From: Modestobacter sp. Leaf380
GTDB taxonomy: Bacteria > Actinomycetota > Actinomycetes > Mycobacteriales > Geodermatophilaceae
Direction of reading: 5' to 3'
Length of the DNA: 64,000 bases
Assembly (NCBI RefSeq): GCF_001424485.1
Contig: NZ_LMQC01000001.1
Location: forward strand, 67,755-131,754
The notes below the pieces were generated by a model. That model saw only the letters and a list, made by a program, of their open reading frames with translations. It was not told where the DNA came from and ran no database searches. Position numbers and translations under genes: made by a program. Of the stretch, positions 34,343-42,466 are shown piece by piece (positions within the stretch are counted from its first letter, which is position 1; each line of letters starts with the position of its first letter).

Positions 34343-35754
34343 CAGGCGTCGGCTCCCTGCAGGGTCGCGGGAGCCGTCAGGCGCCCGGTGATCGCGGTGG
34401 CGGCAGCGACGGCCGGGGACACCAGGTGGGTGCGCCCGCCCTTGCCCTGCCGGCCCTGGAAGTTGCGGTTGGAGGTCGAGGCCGAGCGCTCGCCGGGCTT
34501 GAGCTGGTCGGGGTTCATGCCCAGGCACATCGAGCAGCCCGCCCCGCGCCACTCGGCGCCGGCGGCGGTGAAGACGTCGTCCAGGCCCTCCTCCTCGGCC
34601 TGCAGGCGCACGGCCACCGACCCGGGGACGACGAGCATCCGGGTGTCGGCGGCGACGTGCTGGCCGCGCAGCAGCTCGGCGGCCACCCGCAGGTCCTCGA
34701 TCCGGCCGTTGGTGCACGAGCCGAGGAAGACGGTGTCCACGCTGATGTCGGTCAGCGGGGTGCCGGCGGTCAGCCCCATGTACTCCAGCGCGGACTCCGC
34801 GGCCGCGCGGTCACCGGCGTCGGCGATCTGGGCGGGGTCGGGCACCGAGGAGCCGATGGGCAGGCCCTGGCCGGGGTTGGTGCCCCAGGTGACGTAGGGC
34901 GTGAGGGTCGCGGCGTCGATGACGACCTCGCGGTCGAAGACGGCGTCCTCGTCGGTGCGCAGGGTGGCCCAGTGCGCGACGGCGGCGTCCCAGTCGGCGC
35001 CCTGGGGGGCGTGCGGGCGCCCGGCCAGGTAGTCGGCCGTGGTCTGGTCGGGGGCGATGAGCCCGGCGCGGGCACCGGCCTCGATCGACATGTTGCAGAT
35101 CGTCATCCGGGACTCCATCGACAGCGCCTCGATCGCGCTGCCGCGGTACTCGATGACGTGGCCCTGACCGCCGCCGGTGCCGATCTCGGCGATGACGGCG
35201 AGGATGACGTCCTTGGCGCTGACGCCCACCGGCAGCTGGCCGTCGACGCGGACCGACATCTGCTTGGCGGGGCGCTGGGGCAGCGTCTGGGTGGCCAGCA
35301 CGTGCTCGACCTCGCTGGTGCCGATGCCGAAGGCCAGCGCGCCGAAGGCGCCGTGCGTGGAGGTGTGGCTGTCCCCGCAGACGATGGTCATGCCCGGCTG
35401 GGTCAGGCCCAGCTGCGGGCCGATGACGTGCACGATGCCCTGGTCGCGGTCGCCCATCGGGGCGGTGCGCAGGCCGAACTCGGCGGTGTTGTCCCGCAGG
35501 GCCTGCACCTGGGCCCGGCTGACCGGGTCGGCGATGGGCGCGAGCAGGTCGGTCGTGGGGACGTTGTGGTCCTCGGTGGTCATCGTCAGGTCCGGACGGC
35601 GCACCGTGCGCCCGGCGGCCCGGAGGCCGTCGAAGGCCTGCGGGCTGGTGACCTCGTGCACCAGGTGCAGGTCGATGTAGAGCAGGTCCGGCTCGCCCTC
35701 GGTGCGTCGCACCACGTGCTGCTCGTAGACCTTCTGCGCCAGGGTCTGCCCCAC
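34342..35754 (-). CDS. leuC: 3-isopropylmalate dehydratase large subunit
   Basis: The aconitase-fold catalytic subunit (470 residues) converting 2- to 3-isopropylmalate, and citramalate to methylmalate when fed by CimA. [4Fe-4S] ligands are visible in FLGSCTNGR and [10 protein letters not shown]; substrate segments [20 protein letters not shown] and [13 protein letters not shown] are intact. GTG has a full AGGAGG 8 bases upstream, unlike many neighbours. Transcribed divergently from an IclR regulator across a 64-base region with a perfect palindrome. Confidence 0.97.
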   Translation of the reverse strand: MGQTLAQKVYEQHVVRRTEGEPDLLYIDLHLVHEVTSPQAFDGLRAAGRTVRRPDLTMTTEDHNVPTTDLLAPIADPVSRAQVQALRDNTAEFGLRTAPMGDRDQGIVHVIGPQLGLTQPGMTIVCGDSHTSTHGAFGALAFGIGTSEVEHVLATQTLPQRPAKQMSVRVDGQLPVGVSAKDVILAVIAEIGTGGGQGHVIEYRGSAIEALSMESRMTICNMSIEAGARAGLIAPDQTTADYLAGRPHAPQGADWDAAVAHWATLRTDEDAVFDREVVIDAATLTPYVTWGTNPGQGLPIGSSVPDPAQIADAGDRAAAESALEYMGLTAGTPLTDISVDTVFLGSCTNGRIEDLRVAAELLRGQHVAADTRMLVVPGSVAVRLQAEEEGLDDVFTAAGAEWRGAGCSMCLGMNPDQLKPGERSASTSNRNFQGRQGKGGRTHLVSPAVAAATAITGRLTAPATLQGADA

Positions 35755-35786
35755 GGCCGTGCCTCCTGTGTCCTCGGTGACCTTGC

Positions 35787-35805
35787 CATCTCAACTGGTG
35801 AGATG
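35787..35805. promoter_or_regulatory. Palindromic operator between leuC and the IclR gene
   Basis: CATCTCA (35787-35793), ACTGG, TGAGATG (35799-35805): perfect 7-bp arms. For the regulator gene it falls between TTGCCA (35783-35788) and a weak GAGAGT (35805-35810) that ends 8 bases before the GTG, a position suited to autorepression and to control of leuCD. Binding by the adjacent IclR protein is inferred from the NdgR/LtbR precedent. Confidence 0.6.
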
Positions 35806-35818
35806 AGAGTGTCAGCTC

Positions 35819-36532
35819 GTGGGACAGCCTAACCCCGTTGCCGTGCTGGACAAAGCAGTCGCCATCCTGCACGCCGTCCGTGACGAACCCGCGACGCTCG
35901 CCGAGCTGGTGGAGCGCACCGGTCTGCCCCGGGCGACCACCCACCGGCTGGCCGTCGCCCTGGAGGGCCACCGGCTGGTCCGGCGCACGCCCGACGGCTC
36001 CTGGGCCCCGGGTCCGGCCCTGGCCGAGCTCGGCCGGGCCGGCGCGGACCTCACCGAGCAGCTGGCCGACGCCGCCACCCGGCACCTGGTGGCCCTGCGC
36101 GACGCCAGCGGGGAGAGCGCCCAGTTCTACGTCCGCGACGGCTCCACCCGGGTCTGCGTCGCCGCCGCCGAGCGGCTGTCGGGACTGCGCGACACCGTCC
36201 CGGTCGGGGCCCGCCTGCCGATGACCGCCGGCTCCGCGGCGCACGCCCTGCTCGCCTTCGCCCCCGCCGACGAGGTCACCCCGCTGCTGCCGGCGGCCAG
36301 CTTCACCGCCCGCACCCTGCTCGACGTCCGTCGGCGTGGCTGGGCGCACAGCATCGCCGAACGCGAGCCCGGCGTGGCCTCGCTGTCGGCCCCGGTCCGG
36401 GACGGCTCGGGTGCGGTGCTGGGCGCCGTCTCGGTGTCCGGCCCGGTCGAGCGGCTGGGCCGCCGTCCCAGCCCCGAGGTCGTCGGGGCCGTGCTGGACA
36501 CCGCCGTCGCGATCTCCCGCGCCGTGCGCTGA
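35819..36532 (+). CDS. IclR-family regulator (NdgR/LtbR type)
   Basis: A 237-residue IclR regulator. The N-terminal winged HTH (about residues 8-60) contains TLAELVERTGLPRATTHRLA; the C-terminal effector domain includes ESAQFYVRDGSTRVCVAAAE and GSAAHALLAFAP. The divergent leuC neighbour identifies it with the conserved actinobacterial regulator called NdgR (Streptomyces) or LtbR (Corynebacterium), which controls leuCD and other amino-acid genes. GTG 35819 has no Shine-Dalgarno. Convergent with galK, 12 bases away. Confidence 0.88.
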   Translation: MGQPNPVAVLDKAVAILHAVRDEPATLAELVERTGLPRATTHRLAVALEGHRLVRRTPDGSWAPGPALAELGRAGADLTEQLADAATRHLVALRDASGESAQFYVRDGSTRVCVAAAERLSGLRDTVPVGARLPMTAGSAAHALLAFAPADEVTPLLPAASFTARTLLDVRRRGWAHSIAEREPGVASLSAPVRDGSGAVLGAVSVSGPVERLGRRPSPEVVGAVLDTAVAISRAVR

Positions 36533-36544
36533 GGGACGCCCGCG

Positions 36545-37642
36545 TCAGGAGACGCGGTGCGCCCCCGGCGACGGGACGGCGACGAAGGTCCGGTAGCTGC
36601 CGGCGGCCGGCTGCACGGCCGCGCTGACCGCGTCCAGGTCGGCGGTGTCGACCAGCACGACGGCGCTGCCGCCGAACCCGCCGCCGACCATCCGGGCACC
36701 GTGGGCGCCGGCGGCCAGCGCGGTCTCGACGACGGCGTCCAGCTCCGGGGTGGAGATCTCGAAGTCCTCGCGCAGCGACACGTGCCCGGCGGTGAGGACC
36801 GGCCCGATGGCGCGCGGGTGGCCGCCGCCGGTGAGCAGGTCCACGACCTGGAGGACGCGCGCGTCCTCGGTGACGATGTGCCGGGCGCGGCGGCGCAGCA
36901 CGTCGTCGGCGAGGGTCTCGACGGTCTCCACCGTGGCGTCGCGCAGCGCCGGGACGCCCAGGGCCTCGGTGGCCCGCTCGCACTCCTTGCGCCGGTCGCC
37001 GTAGCCGCCGTCGGCGTGCGAGTGGGCGTGCCCGGTGTCCACGACCAGCAGCGCCAGCCCGGCCGCCGCCAGGTCCAGCGGCACCTGCCGGGTGGAGCGG
37101 TCCCGGGTGTCCAGGAACAGCGCGTGGCCGGCCCGGCACAGCAGCGAGGCCGACTGGTCCAGGATGCCGGTCGGCGCGCCGACGAAGTCGTTCTCCGAGC
37201 GCCGGGCGACGTCGACGAGCTCCTCGACGGACAGGTCGGGGCGCAGCAGGTCGCGCAGCGCCAGGGCCACCGAGCAGGTGACCGCCGCCGAGGAGGAGAG
37301 CCCGGCACCGGCCGGGACGTCGCCGTCGATGCGGACCGACAGCCCGCCCGGCAGGTCGAACTGGGTGACGACGCCGGCGACGTAGCCGGCCCACCCGGCC
37401 GGGTGCCCGGGGCGCAGGTCGGCCACCGGGACCTCGACCAGCACGCCGGGCTGCTGCGCGGAGGCCACGGCGAGCAGGCCGTCCGTGCGGCGGGCGACCT
37501 CGGCGCGCACCCGGTGCGGGAGCGCGATGGGCAGCACGAAGCCGTCGTTGTAGTCGGTGTGCTCACCGATGACGTTGGCCCGGCCCGGGGCCATCCAGGT
37601 GCCCTCGGGCTCGGTGCCGAAGAGGTCGGCGAAGGCGCTCAC
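36545..37642 (-). CDS. galK: Galactokinase
   Basis: A GHMP-family kinase (365 residues) phosphorylating galactose at C1 in the Leloir pathway. The galactokinase signature APGRANVIGEHTDYNDGFVL (about residues 16-35), the ATP loop VPAGAGLSSSAAVTCS, the catalytic Asp region APTGILDQSASL and the late GARMVGGGFGGSAV are all present. The GTG overlaps the galT stop (GTGA). The operon galT-galK lacks galE here; the epimerase-like gene at 4288 is distant. Confidence 0.96.
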   Translation of the reverse strand: MSAFADLFGTEPEGTWMAPGRANVIGEHTDYNDGFVLPIALPHRVRAEVARRTDGLLAVASAQQPGVLVEVPVADLRPGHPAGWAGYVAGVVTQFDLPGGLSVRIDGDVPAGAGLSSSAAVTCSVALALRDLLRPDLSVEELVDVARRSENDFVGAPTGILDQSASLLCRAGHALFLDTRDRSTRQVPLDLAAAGLALLVVDTGHAHSHADGGYGDRRKECERATEALGVPALRDATVETVETLADDVLRRRARHIVTEDARVLQVVDLLTGGGHPRAIGPVLTAGHVSLREDFEISTPELDAVVETALAAGAHGARMVGGGFGGSAVVLVDTADLDAVSAAVQPAAGSYRTFVAVPSPGAHRVS

Positions 37643-38739
37643 GGCAGGACCACCGCGCGCAGCTCCTCGGCGACGCCCTCGGGCGAGGTGTCGGAGACGA
37701 AGGCGCCCATCCCGGACTCCGAGCCGGCCAGGTACTTCAGCTTGCCGGGGGCGCGACGGAAGGAGAACAGCTGCAGGTGCAGCCACCAGTCCTCCCGGCC
37801 GGCGCCGTCGACGGTCTGGGAGACCGGGCCCTGGTTCCAGCTGGAGATGTAGTTCATCGGGGCGTCGAAGCGGTGCGCGAAGCGGCCCAGCACGTCGAGG
37901 TAGACCTCGACGAAGGCGTCCCGCTCGGCGTCGGTGAGCGCGGCGACGTCGGGCACCCGGCGGTGCGGGACCAGGGTCAGCTCGTAGGGCCAGCGGGCGG
38001 CACCGGGGACGAAGGCCGTCCAGTGCTCGTTGGCGGTGACCACGCGGGAGCCGGTGCGCTCGGCGTCGAAGACCTCGGCGAGCAGGTCGCCACCGGTGGC
38101 GGCCCGGTGCGCGGCGACCTGGGTGAGGACCCGCTGCACCCGCGGGGCGAGGAAGGGGTAGGCGTAGACCTGCCCGTGCGGGTGGGCCAGGGTCACCCCG
38201 ATCTCCTCGCCGTGGTTCTCGAAGAGGAAGACCTGCTCGACGCCAGGCTCGGCGGAGAGGGCCTCGGTGCGCTGGGCCCAGGCGTCGACGACCAGCCGGG
38301 CGCGCTCGGCGCCCAGGTCGACGAAGGAGCGGTCGTGGTCGCTGGTGAACACGATGACCTCGCAGCGGCCCTCGCCGGGGCGCAGGGTGACCAGCGGGGT
38401 GCCGTCGGCGTTCGGCGGGACGTCCCGGTCGACCGACAGAGAGAGCGACGGGAAGCGGTTCTCGAACACCGCGACCTCGTACTCGGCCTCGGGCACCTCG
38501 GTGGCGCGCGCAGGCGTGGAGGCGCACAGCGGGCACTGGTCGGTGGGCGGCAGGAACGTCCGCGTCTGACGGTGCGCGGCGATGACCACCCACTCCCCCA
38601 GGAGGGGGTCCCAGCGGACCTGCGAGCGGGTCGCGACGGGCGGCAGGTCGCGGGTGTCGACGGCGTCACGGGGCCGCCGCGCGCTGTCGAAGTAGACGAT
38701 CTCGCGGCCGTCGGCGAGGTGGCGGGTGGTGCTGATCAC
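37639..38739 (-). CDS. galT: Galactose-1-phosphate uridylyltransferase
   Basis: Exchanges UMP between UDP-glucose and galactose-1-phosphate; 366 residues. The uridylylated His lies in TLAHPHGQVYAYP (HPH motif), a Zn-type CPLC occurs near residue 70, and ENRFPSL and NYISSWNQGP-type substrate segments are present. The GTG at 38739 is favoured because TAGCGT ends 8 bases upstream; an in-frame reading ten codons longer has no promoter sense. A LacI-type palindrome overlaps the -10, suggesting sugar-dependent control. Confidence 0.94.
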   Translation of the reverse strand: MISTTRHLADGREIVYFDSARRPRDAVDTRDLPPVATRSQVRWDPLLGEWVVIAAHRQTRTFLPPTDQCPLCASTPARATEVPEAEYEVAVFENRFPSLSLSVDRDVPPNADGTPLVTLRPGEGRCEVIVFTSDHDRSFVDLGAERARLVVDAWAQRTEALSAEPGVEQVFLFENHGEEIGVTLAHPHGQVYAYPFLAPRVQRVLTQVAAHRAATGGDLLAEVFDAERTGSRVVTANEHWTAFVPGAARWPYELTLVPHRRVPDVAALTDAERDAFVEVYLDVLGRFAHRFDAPMNYISSWNQGPVSQTVDGAGREDWWLHLQLFSFRRAPGKLKYLAGSESGMGAFVSDTSPEGVAEELRAVVLP

Positions 38740-38742
38740 GAT

Positions 38743-38756
38743 TGTGAACGCTAACA
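38743..38756 (-). promoter_or_regulatory. LacI-type operator overlapping the galT promoter and -10
   Basis: On the minus strand TGTTAGCGTTCACA matches the CG-centred LacI/GalR palindrome TGTTAGCGCTAACA at 12 of 14 positions. It contains the -10 TAGCGT (38753-38748), which is 8 bases from the galT GTG, so a bound repressor would block a leaderless transcript. No LacI-family gene is in the window. Confidence 0.5.
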
Positions 38757-38788
38757 CCGGCCCGGCCACGCGTCGGCGGCCGGGCCGG
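38757..38788 (-). terminator. Terminator of the SDR gene
   Basis: CCGGCCCGGCC (38757-38767) and its exact complement (38778-38788) around a 10-base loop, just downstream of the SDR stop and abutting the galT operator. No T tract. Confidence 0.6.
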
Positions 38789-38796
38789 GAGCGCCC

Positions 38797-39588
38797 TCAG
38801 ATCGTGGCGACGGACCCGGCGTCCACCCGGTAGTTGCTGCCGTTGACGAAGCTGGCGCGCTCCGAGCACAGGAAGGCGATCACGCCGGCGACCTCCTCGA
38901 CCCGACCGCGTCGGCCCAGCTCCATCCCGGGCCGCTCCTCCTCCAGGAAGGACTCGACCGCCTCGTCGAAGGAGGTGCCGTTCTCCTCTGCCCGCTTGGT
39001 CATCATCGCGTCGGTCATCGGCGAGGCGATGAACGCCGGGGAGACCGCGTTGACCAGCACACCCTCGGAGCCGTAGCTCTTGGACAGGCCCTTGGTCAGG
39101 CTGAGGACGGCGGCCTTGGCCGCGCAGTAGGGCAGCTCGTCGACGTAGGGCTGGACGGCGTCCTCGCTGGCCAGCAGCACGATGCGGCCCCAGCCGGCCG
39201 AGCGCATGCCGTCCACGAACGCCCGGACGACGCGGACCACGGAGAAGAAGTCGATCTCCAGGGTGGACCGCCAACCCTCCTCGTCGATCTCGTGGAAGAG
39301 GCCCTGCGCGCCGGTGATGCCCGCGGCGTTGACCAGGATCGAGGGGTCACCGATCGCCTCGGTGACGGCTGCCTTCAGGCGGGCGACGTCCTCGGGGTCG
39401 GTCAGGTCGGCGGCGACGGCGGTGACGTCGCCGGTGAGCCCGGCGGCGGCGCCGTCGAGGGCCTCCTGGTCCACGTCGGTGATGACCACCCGGACACCCT
39501 CGGCCAGCAGCACCCGCGCGGTCTCCAGGCCGATGCCGGAGTCGGCTCCGGTCACGAGGGCGGTGCGTCCGCTGATGCCGAGGTCCAT
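38797..39588 (-). CDS. Short-chain dehydrogenase/reductase
   Basis: A classical SDR, 263 residues. Cofactor motif TGADSGIG (about residues 13-20) with ITDVDQEA (an acidic Asp after beta-2 suggests NAD(H) preference), NAAG (NNAG-type), catalytic Ser in LLASEDAV, YCAAK (Tyr-x3-Lys) and a C-terminal GSNYRVDAG. The substrate is not identifiable; 3-oxoacyl-ACP reductase-like or sugar/alcohol dehydrogenase activity is possible. The ATG has AGGAG 6 bases upstream. Bounded by hairpins on both sides, so likely monocistronic. Confidence 0.85.
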   Translation of the reverse strand: MDLGISGRTALVTGADSGIGLETARVLLAEGVRVVITDVDQEALDGAAAGLTGDVTAVAADLTDPEDVARLKAAVTEAIGDPSILVNAAGITGAQGLFHEIDEEGWRSTLEIDFFSVVRVVRAFVDGMRSAGWGRIVLLASEDAVQPYVDELPYCAAKAAVLSLTKGLSKSYGSEGVLVNAVSPAFIASPMTDAMMTKRAEENGTSFDEAVESFLEEERPGMELGRRGRVEEVAGVIAFLCSERASFVNGSNYRVDAGSVATI

Positions 39589-39620
39589 GGGTGCTCCTGT
39601 CGTGGGCACCCGGGCTGGGC

Positions 39621-39649
39621 GCGTCCGGGGGCTCTTGTCCCCCGGACGC
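39621..39649 (-). terminator. Terminator of the LLM oxidoreductase gene
   Basis: GCGTCCGGGGG (39621-39631), 7-base loop, exact complement (39639-39649), no T tract. It separates the LLM gene from the SDR gene. Confidence 0.65.
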
Positions 39650-39679
39650 ACCAGGCTCAACCCAGGCGTGACCCGACGC

Positions 39680-40858
39680 TCAGCCCTTCGCGGCGACCTC
39701 TGCGGCGTAGCGCTCGGTCATCGTGGCCACGGCCTGCAGCTGCTGGGCCGCGTAGTCCTCCCGCTTGCCGCCGGCCCGCTCCGCGGCGCCCAGCGTCGCC
39801 TGGGCGTGTGTGGTCTGCCCGCCCTGGAAGTGCGGGAAGACGTGCTGGGCGATGAGCTCGTAGGAGCGCCGGGTCGCCTCGGGGTTCGCCCACTCGTGGG
39901 CCAGCAGCAGCATCGCGCCGAAGCCGCCGGACTGGTCCCACAGCTTCTGCACCTGGGCACGGGCGTCCTCGACGGTGCCGATCGCCCCGATGCCCGCGTC
40001 GTTGATGAAGTCGATCATCTCCTTGGCGTCGCCGCCCTCGACCGCCATCTGCGGGAAGGCCGCGGTCTTCTGGAAGTACCGGAACCAGCTCTCGATGCCG
40101 AACTGGACGTCGGCGTAGGCCTGCTCGCGCGTCTCGGCGACGTGCATGAGCCCGACCAGCCGCCAGTCGGCCCGGGACACGGTCTGCCCGTGCGCCTGTG
40201 CGCGCTCCTCGACGACCGACCAGTGGTGGGCGAGGGCGTCGAAGCCGTCCGGGGAGAGCGTGGCACCGATCGAGAGCAGCCCGATGCCGTGCGTACCGGC
40301 CTGCCGCGGTCCGGTGGGTGAGGCGACGGCGGCCACGGCGACGTCGAAGAGCGGTTCGCTGTAGGGGCGCAGGTGCAGCCGGGCGTCGACCAGGGTGTGC
40401 GTGCGGGTGGTCGCGGTGACGGTCTCCCCGTGCAGCAACCGCATGATGATGTCCAGGTTCTCGGCCAGCAGCTCACGCGTCGCCGTGGGGTCCAGCCCCA
40501 GCATCATCGAGTCCGTCGGCAGCGAGCCCGGGCCGCAGCCCAGCATCACCCGCCCGCGGGTCAGGTGGTCCAGCATCACCATCCGCTCGGCCACCCAGAG
40601 CGGGTTGTGGTAGCTGATCGAGGTCACCCCGGTGCCCAGCTTGATCCTCCGGGTCCGCTCGGCGGCCGCGGCGATGAAGATCTCCGGCGAGGCGATGATC
40701 TCGCTGCCGGCGGAGTGGTGCTCCCCGATCCAGGCCTCGTCGTAGTCCAGCCGGTCCAGGTGGGCGACCAGCTCCAGGTCGCGCTGGATGGCCGTCGTGG
40801 GGTTCTCCCCCGCCGGGTGGAAGGGGGCCAGGAAGATGCCGAACCGGAGCCTGCTCAT
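39680..40858 (-). CDS. LLM-class flavin-dependent oxidoreductase (limonene-monooxygenase-like)
   Basis: A bacterial luciferase-like monooxygenase of 392 residues, (beta/alpha)8 fold. MSRLRFGIFLAPFHPAGENPTT, EAWIGEHHSAGSEIIASPEIFI and VMLGCGPGSLPTDSMMLGL are typical of the FMN-dependent class that includes limonene 1,2-monooxygenase and alkanesulfonate or nitrilotriacetate oxygenases. The substrate is unknown. F420 rather than FMN dependence is possible, as cofC indicates that F420 may be made by this organism. GGAGG lies 6 bases before the ATG. The gene stands alone between tRNA genes and the SDR. Confidence 0.85.
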   Translation of the reverse strand: MSRLRFGIFLAPFHPAGENPTTAIQRDLELVAHLDRLDYDEAWIGEHHSAGSEIIASPEIFIAAAAERTRRIKLGTGVTSISYHNPLWVAERMVMLDHLTRGRVMLGCGPGSLPTDSMMLGLDPTATRELLAENLDIIMRLLHGETVTATTRTHTLVDARLHLRPYSEPLFDVAVAAVASPTGPRQAGTHGIGLLSIGATLSPDGFDALAHHWSVVEERAQAHGQTVSRADWRLVGLMHVAETREQAYADVQFGIESWFRYFQKTAAFPQMAVEGGDAKEMIDFINDAGIGAIGTVEDARAQVQKLWDQSGGFGAMLLLAHEWANPEATRRSYELIAQHVFPHFQGGQTTHAQATLGAAERAGGKREDYAAQQLQAVATMTERYAAEVAAKG

Positions 40859-40939
40859 GGGGGTGCCTCCGCGCTGAGGTGGGTGAGACCCCGATCACAA
40901 CCCACCCGGGTGCCCGCGTCAACGCCCACCCAGGAACGC

Positions 40940-40975
40940 CGAGAGCCCCCGACCTATGCAGGTCGGGGGCTCTCG
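40940..40975 (-). terminator. tRNA operon terminator
   Basis: A perfect 16-bp stem (40940-40955 with 40960-40975) and ATGC loop lie 5 bases after the tRNA-Glu 3' end. No T tract. Confidence 0.8.
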
Positions 40976-40980
40976 AGGTG

Positions 40981-41053
40981 TAGCCCCGAAGGGATTCGAA
41001 CCCTCGCTACCGCCGTGAGAGGGCGGCGTCCTGGGCCGCTAGACGACGGGGCC
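40981..41053 (-). tRNA. tRNA-Glu (CTC)
   Basis: A 73-nt cloverleaf on the minus strand. The 7-bp acceptor stem starts GGCCCCG (G1-U72 wobble), the anticodon loop is CTCTCAC with anticodon CTC, and the T-loop is GGTTCGAATCC. CCA is not encoded. It is the second gene of a tRNA-Gln/tRNA-Glu transcript. Confidence 0.97.
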
Positions 41054-41106
41054 AGAACTGGTGGTGCTGTGTGCAGATCTTACCGGAGGAGGTGGAGCGT
41101 TCCTCG

Positions 41107-41178
41107 CTGGGGTACCAGGACTCGAACCTAGACTAACGGAACCAGAAACCGTCGGGCTGCCAATTACCCCATACCCCA
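41107..41178 (-). tRNA. tRNA-Gln (CTG)
   Basis: A 72-nt cloverleaf on the minus strand. The acceptor stem TGGGGTA pairs with TACCCCA, discriminator G, anticodon CTG in the loop TTCTGGTT, T-loop GGTTCGAGTCC. CCA is not encoded. First gene of the tRNA pair, 53 bases ahead of tRNA-Glu. gltX lies about 1.3 kb upstream on the same strand. Confidence 0.96.
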
Positions 41179-41230
41179 TTGGCCGTTCAGCACCTCGCGG
41201 CGCCGTCGAAGACACTACCCGATGCCCTCC

Positions 41231-41249
41231 GGGGGGTCGCACACCCCCC
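41231..41249 (-). terminator. Terminator of the CPBP protease gene
   Basis: GGGGGGT, 5-base loop, ACCCCCC, immediately after the stop at 41255. It separates the FAH-gltX-protease operon from the tRNA genes. Confidence 0.5.
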
Positions 41250-41254
41250 TCGGG

Positions 41255-42466
41255 TCAGCCGCCGTGTCGCGACCAGCGGGGGTCCGGCGGGGGCGGTCCA
41301 CCCACCCGGACGGCCGGCGGCAGCGGCGGTGCCGGGACCCAGCTGGGTGCCCACACCGGCACCCGCCGCAGGTCGACGGCGGGGCTCAGAGTCGCGGCGG
41401 CCAGGGTCTGCCGGGCCCGGGCCACCAGCCAGACGTAGGCCCCCATCACCAGCACGTCCAGCAGGGTGATGAGCAGCCCGACGCCGGCGGGCGGCACCGA
41501 GGAGGCCACGCCGTCCCCGAGCAGGCCGGCGACGGTGAAGACGACGACGTTGTTCACCGCGTGCAGCACGATCGCCGCCTCCAGGCCGCCGGTGAGCCAG
41601 GTGACGGCGGAGGCGGCCAGCCCGAAGACGAACCGGTCGAGGAACGTGAGCACGTCCGGCGGGGCGTGCGCGGCGGAGAACAGCGCGGCGGTGAGCACCG
41701 CGGCGACGACGGCGCCGGCCCGCTCGGTGCGCACCCAACCGGCGATCGTCTGGCTCAGGTACCCGCGGAAGACGTACTCCTCGGCCGCCGACTGCAGCGG
41801 CGTGGTGAGCAGCACGACCAGCAGCAGCCAGACGTAGGAGGAGTCCGGTCCGGTGATCCCGCCGCCGTCGGCGACCACGCTGATGCCGATGGTGAGGACC
41901 ACCCCGACGCCCAGGGTGGCCAGTGCGCGCCACGTGAGGGGCCACAGCAGCCGCCAGCGCAACCGGCCGGTCACCGAGGAGGCCCACCCCGGACGGAGGC
42001 CGTGGGCGACCGCCCAGCAGGCCCACACGATCGGGATGGCCACGATCAGCGACAGGTTGGTCATCAGCAGGACGCCGGGGTCGGTGAGGTCCAGCAGGTT
42101 CGCCACCGGCACCACGCCGGTCACCAGCACCGCCAGGGTGACCACGACGGCGGCCACCAGGTACAGCACGGTGAACAGCAGCAGCCCCAGCAGCGGGCGC
42201 CACCAGGCCCAGTCCCGGGCCAGCATCAGCTGCAGGTAGGTGCGGGGGACGTCGAAGGGCGGCATCCCGGGCGGGGTCACCGGACGCCCACCGGCGGCGG
42301 GTGCCGGCGGTGGCGGCGGCGGGGCGGCCTGCACCCAGCCCCGGGGGACCTGGGGCGGTGCGTACCAGCGCCCCGTGGGCGGCGGACCGGCGTAGCCACC
42401 CTCGGGCCCGGCCTGTAGCTCGCCGGGCGGCGGCGGTGGTGCCGGCTGCCCCGCTCCCCCGGGCAT
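41255..42466 (-). CDS. CPBP-family intramembrane metalloprotease (CAAX protease-like)
   Basis: A 403-residue polytopic membrane protein. A Pro/Gly-rich cytosolic tail (residues 1-75, PPPPPAPAAGGRPVTPPG) precedes about eight transmembrane helices. The Abi/CPBP active site is complete: EEYVFRG (motif 1, EExxxR), FSAAHAP (motif 2, His) and HAVNN (motif 3). In bacteria this family is linked to peptide maturation, bacteriocin immunity or stress signalling; the substrate is unknown. Start at ATG 42466, or GTG 42469 one codon earlier; both overlap the gltX stop. Last gene of FAH-gltX-protease. Confidence 0.88.
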   Translation of the reverse strand: MPGGAGQPAPPPPPGELQAGPEGGYAGPPPTGRWYAPPQVPRGWVQAAPPPPPPAPAAGGRPVTPPGMPPFDVPRTYLQLMLARDWAWWRPLLGLLLFTVLYLVAAVVVTLAVLVTGVVPVANLLDLTDPGVLLMTNLSLIVAIPIVWACWAVAHGLRPGWASSVTGRLRWRLLWPLTWRALATLGVGVVLTIGISVVADGGGITGPDSSYVWLLLVVLLTTPLQSAAEEYVFRGYLSQTIAGWVRTERAGAVVAAVLTAALFSAAHAPPDVLTFLDRFVFGLAASAVTWLTGGLEAAIVLHAVNNVVVFTVAGLLGDGVASSVPPAGVGLLITLLDVLVMGAYVWLVARARQTLAAATLSPAVDLRRVPVWAPSWVPAPPLPPAVRVGGPPPPDPRWSRHGG

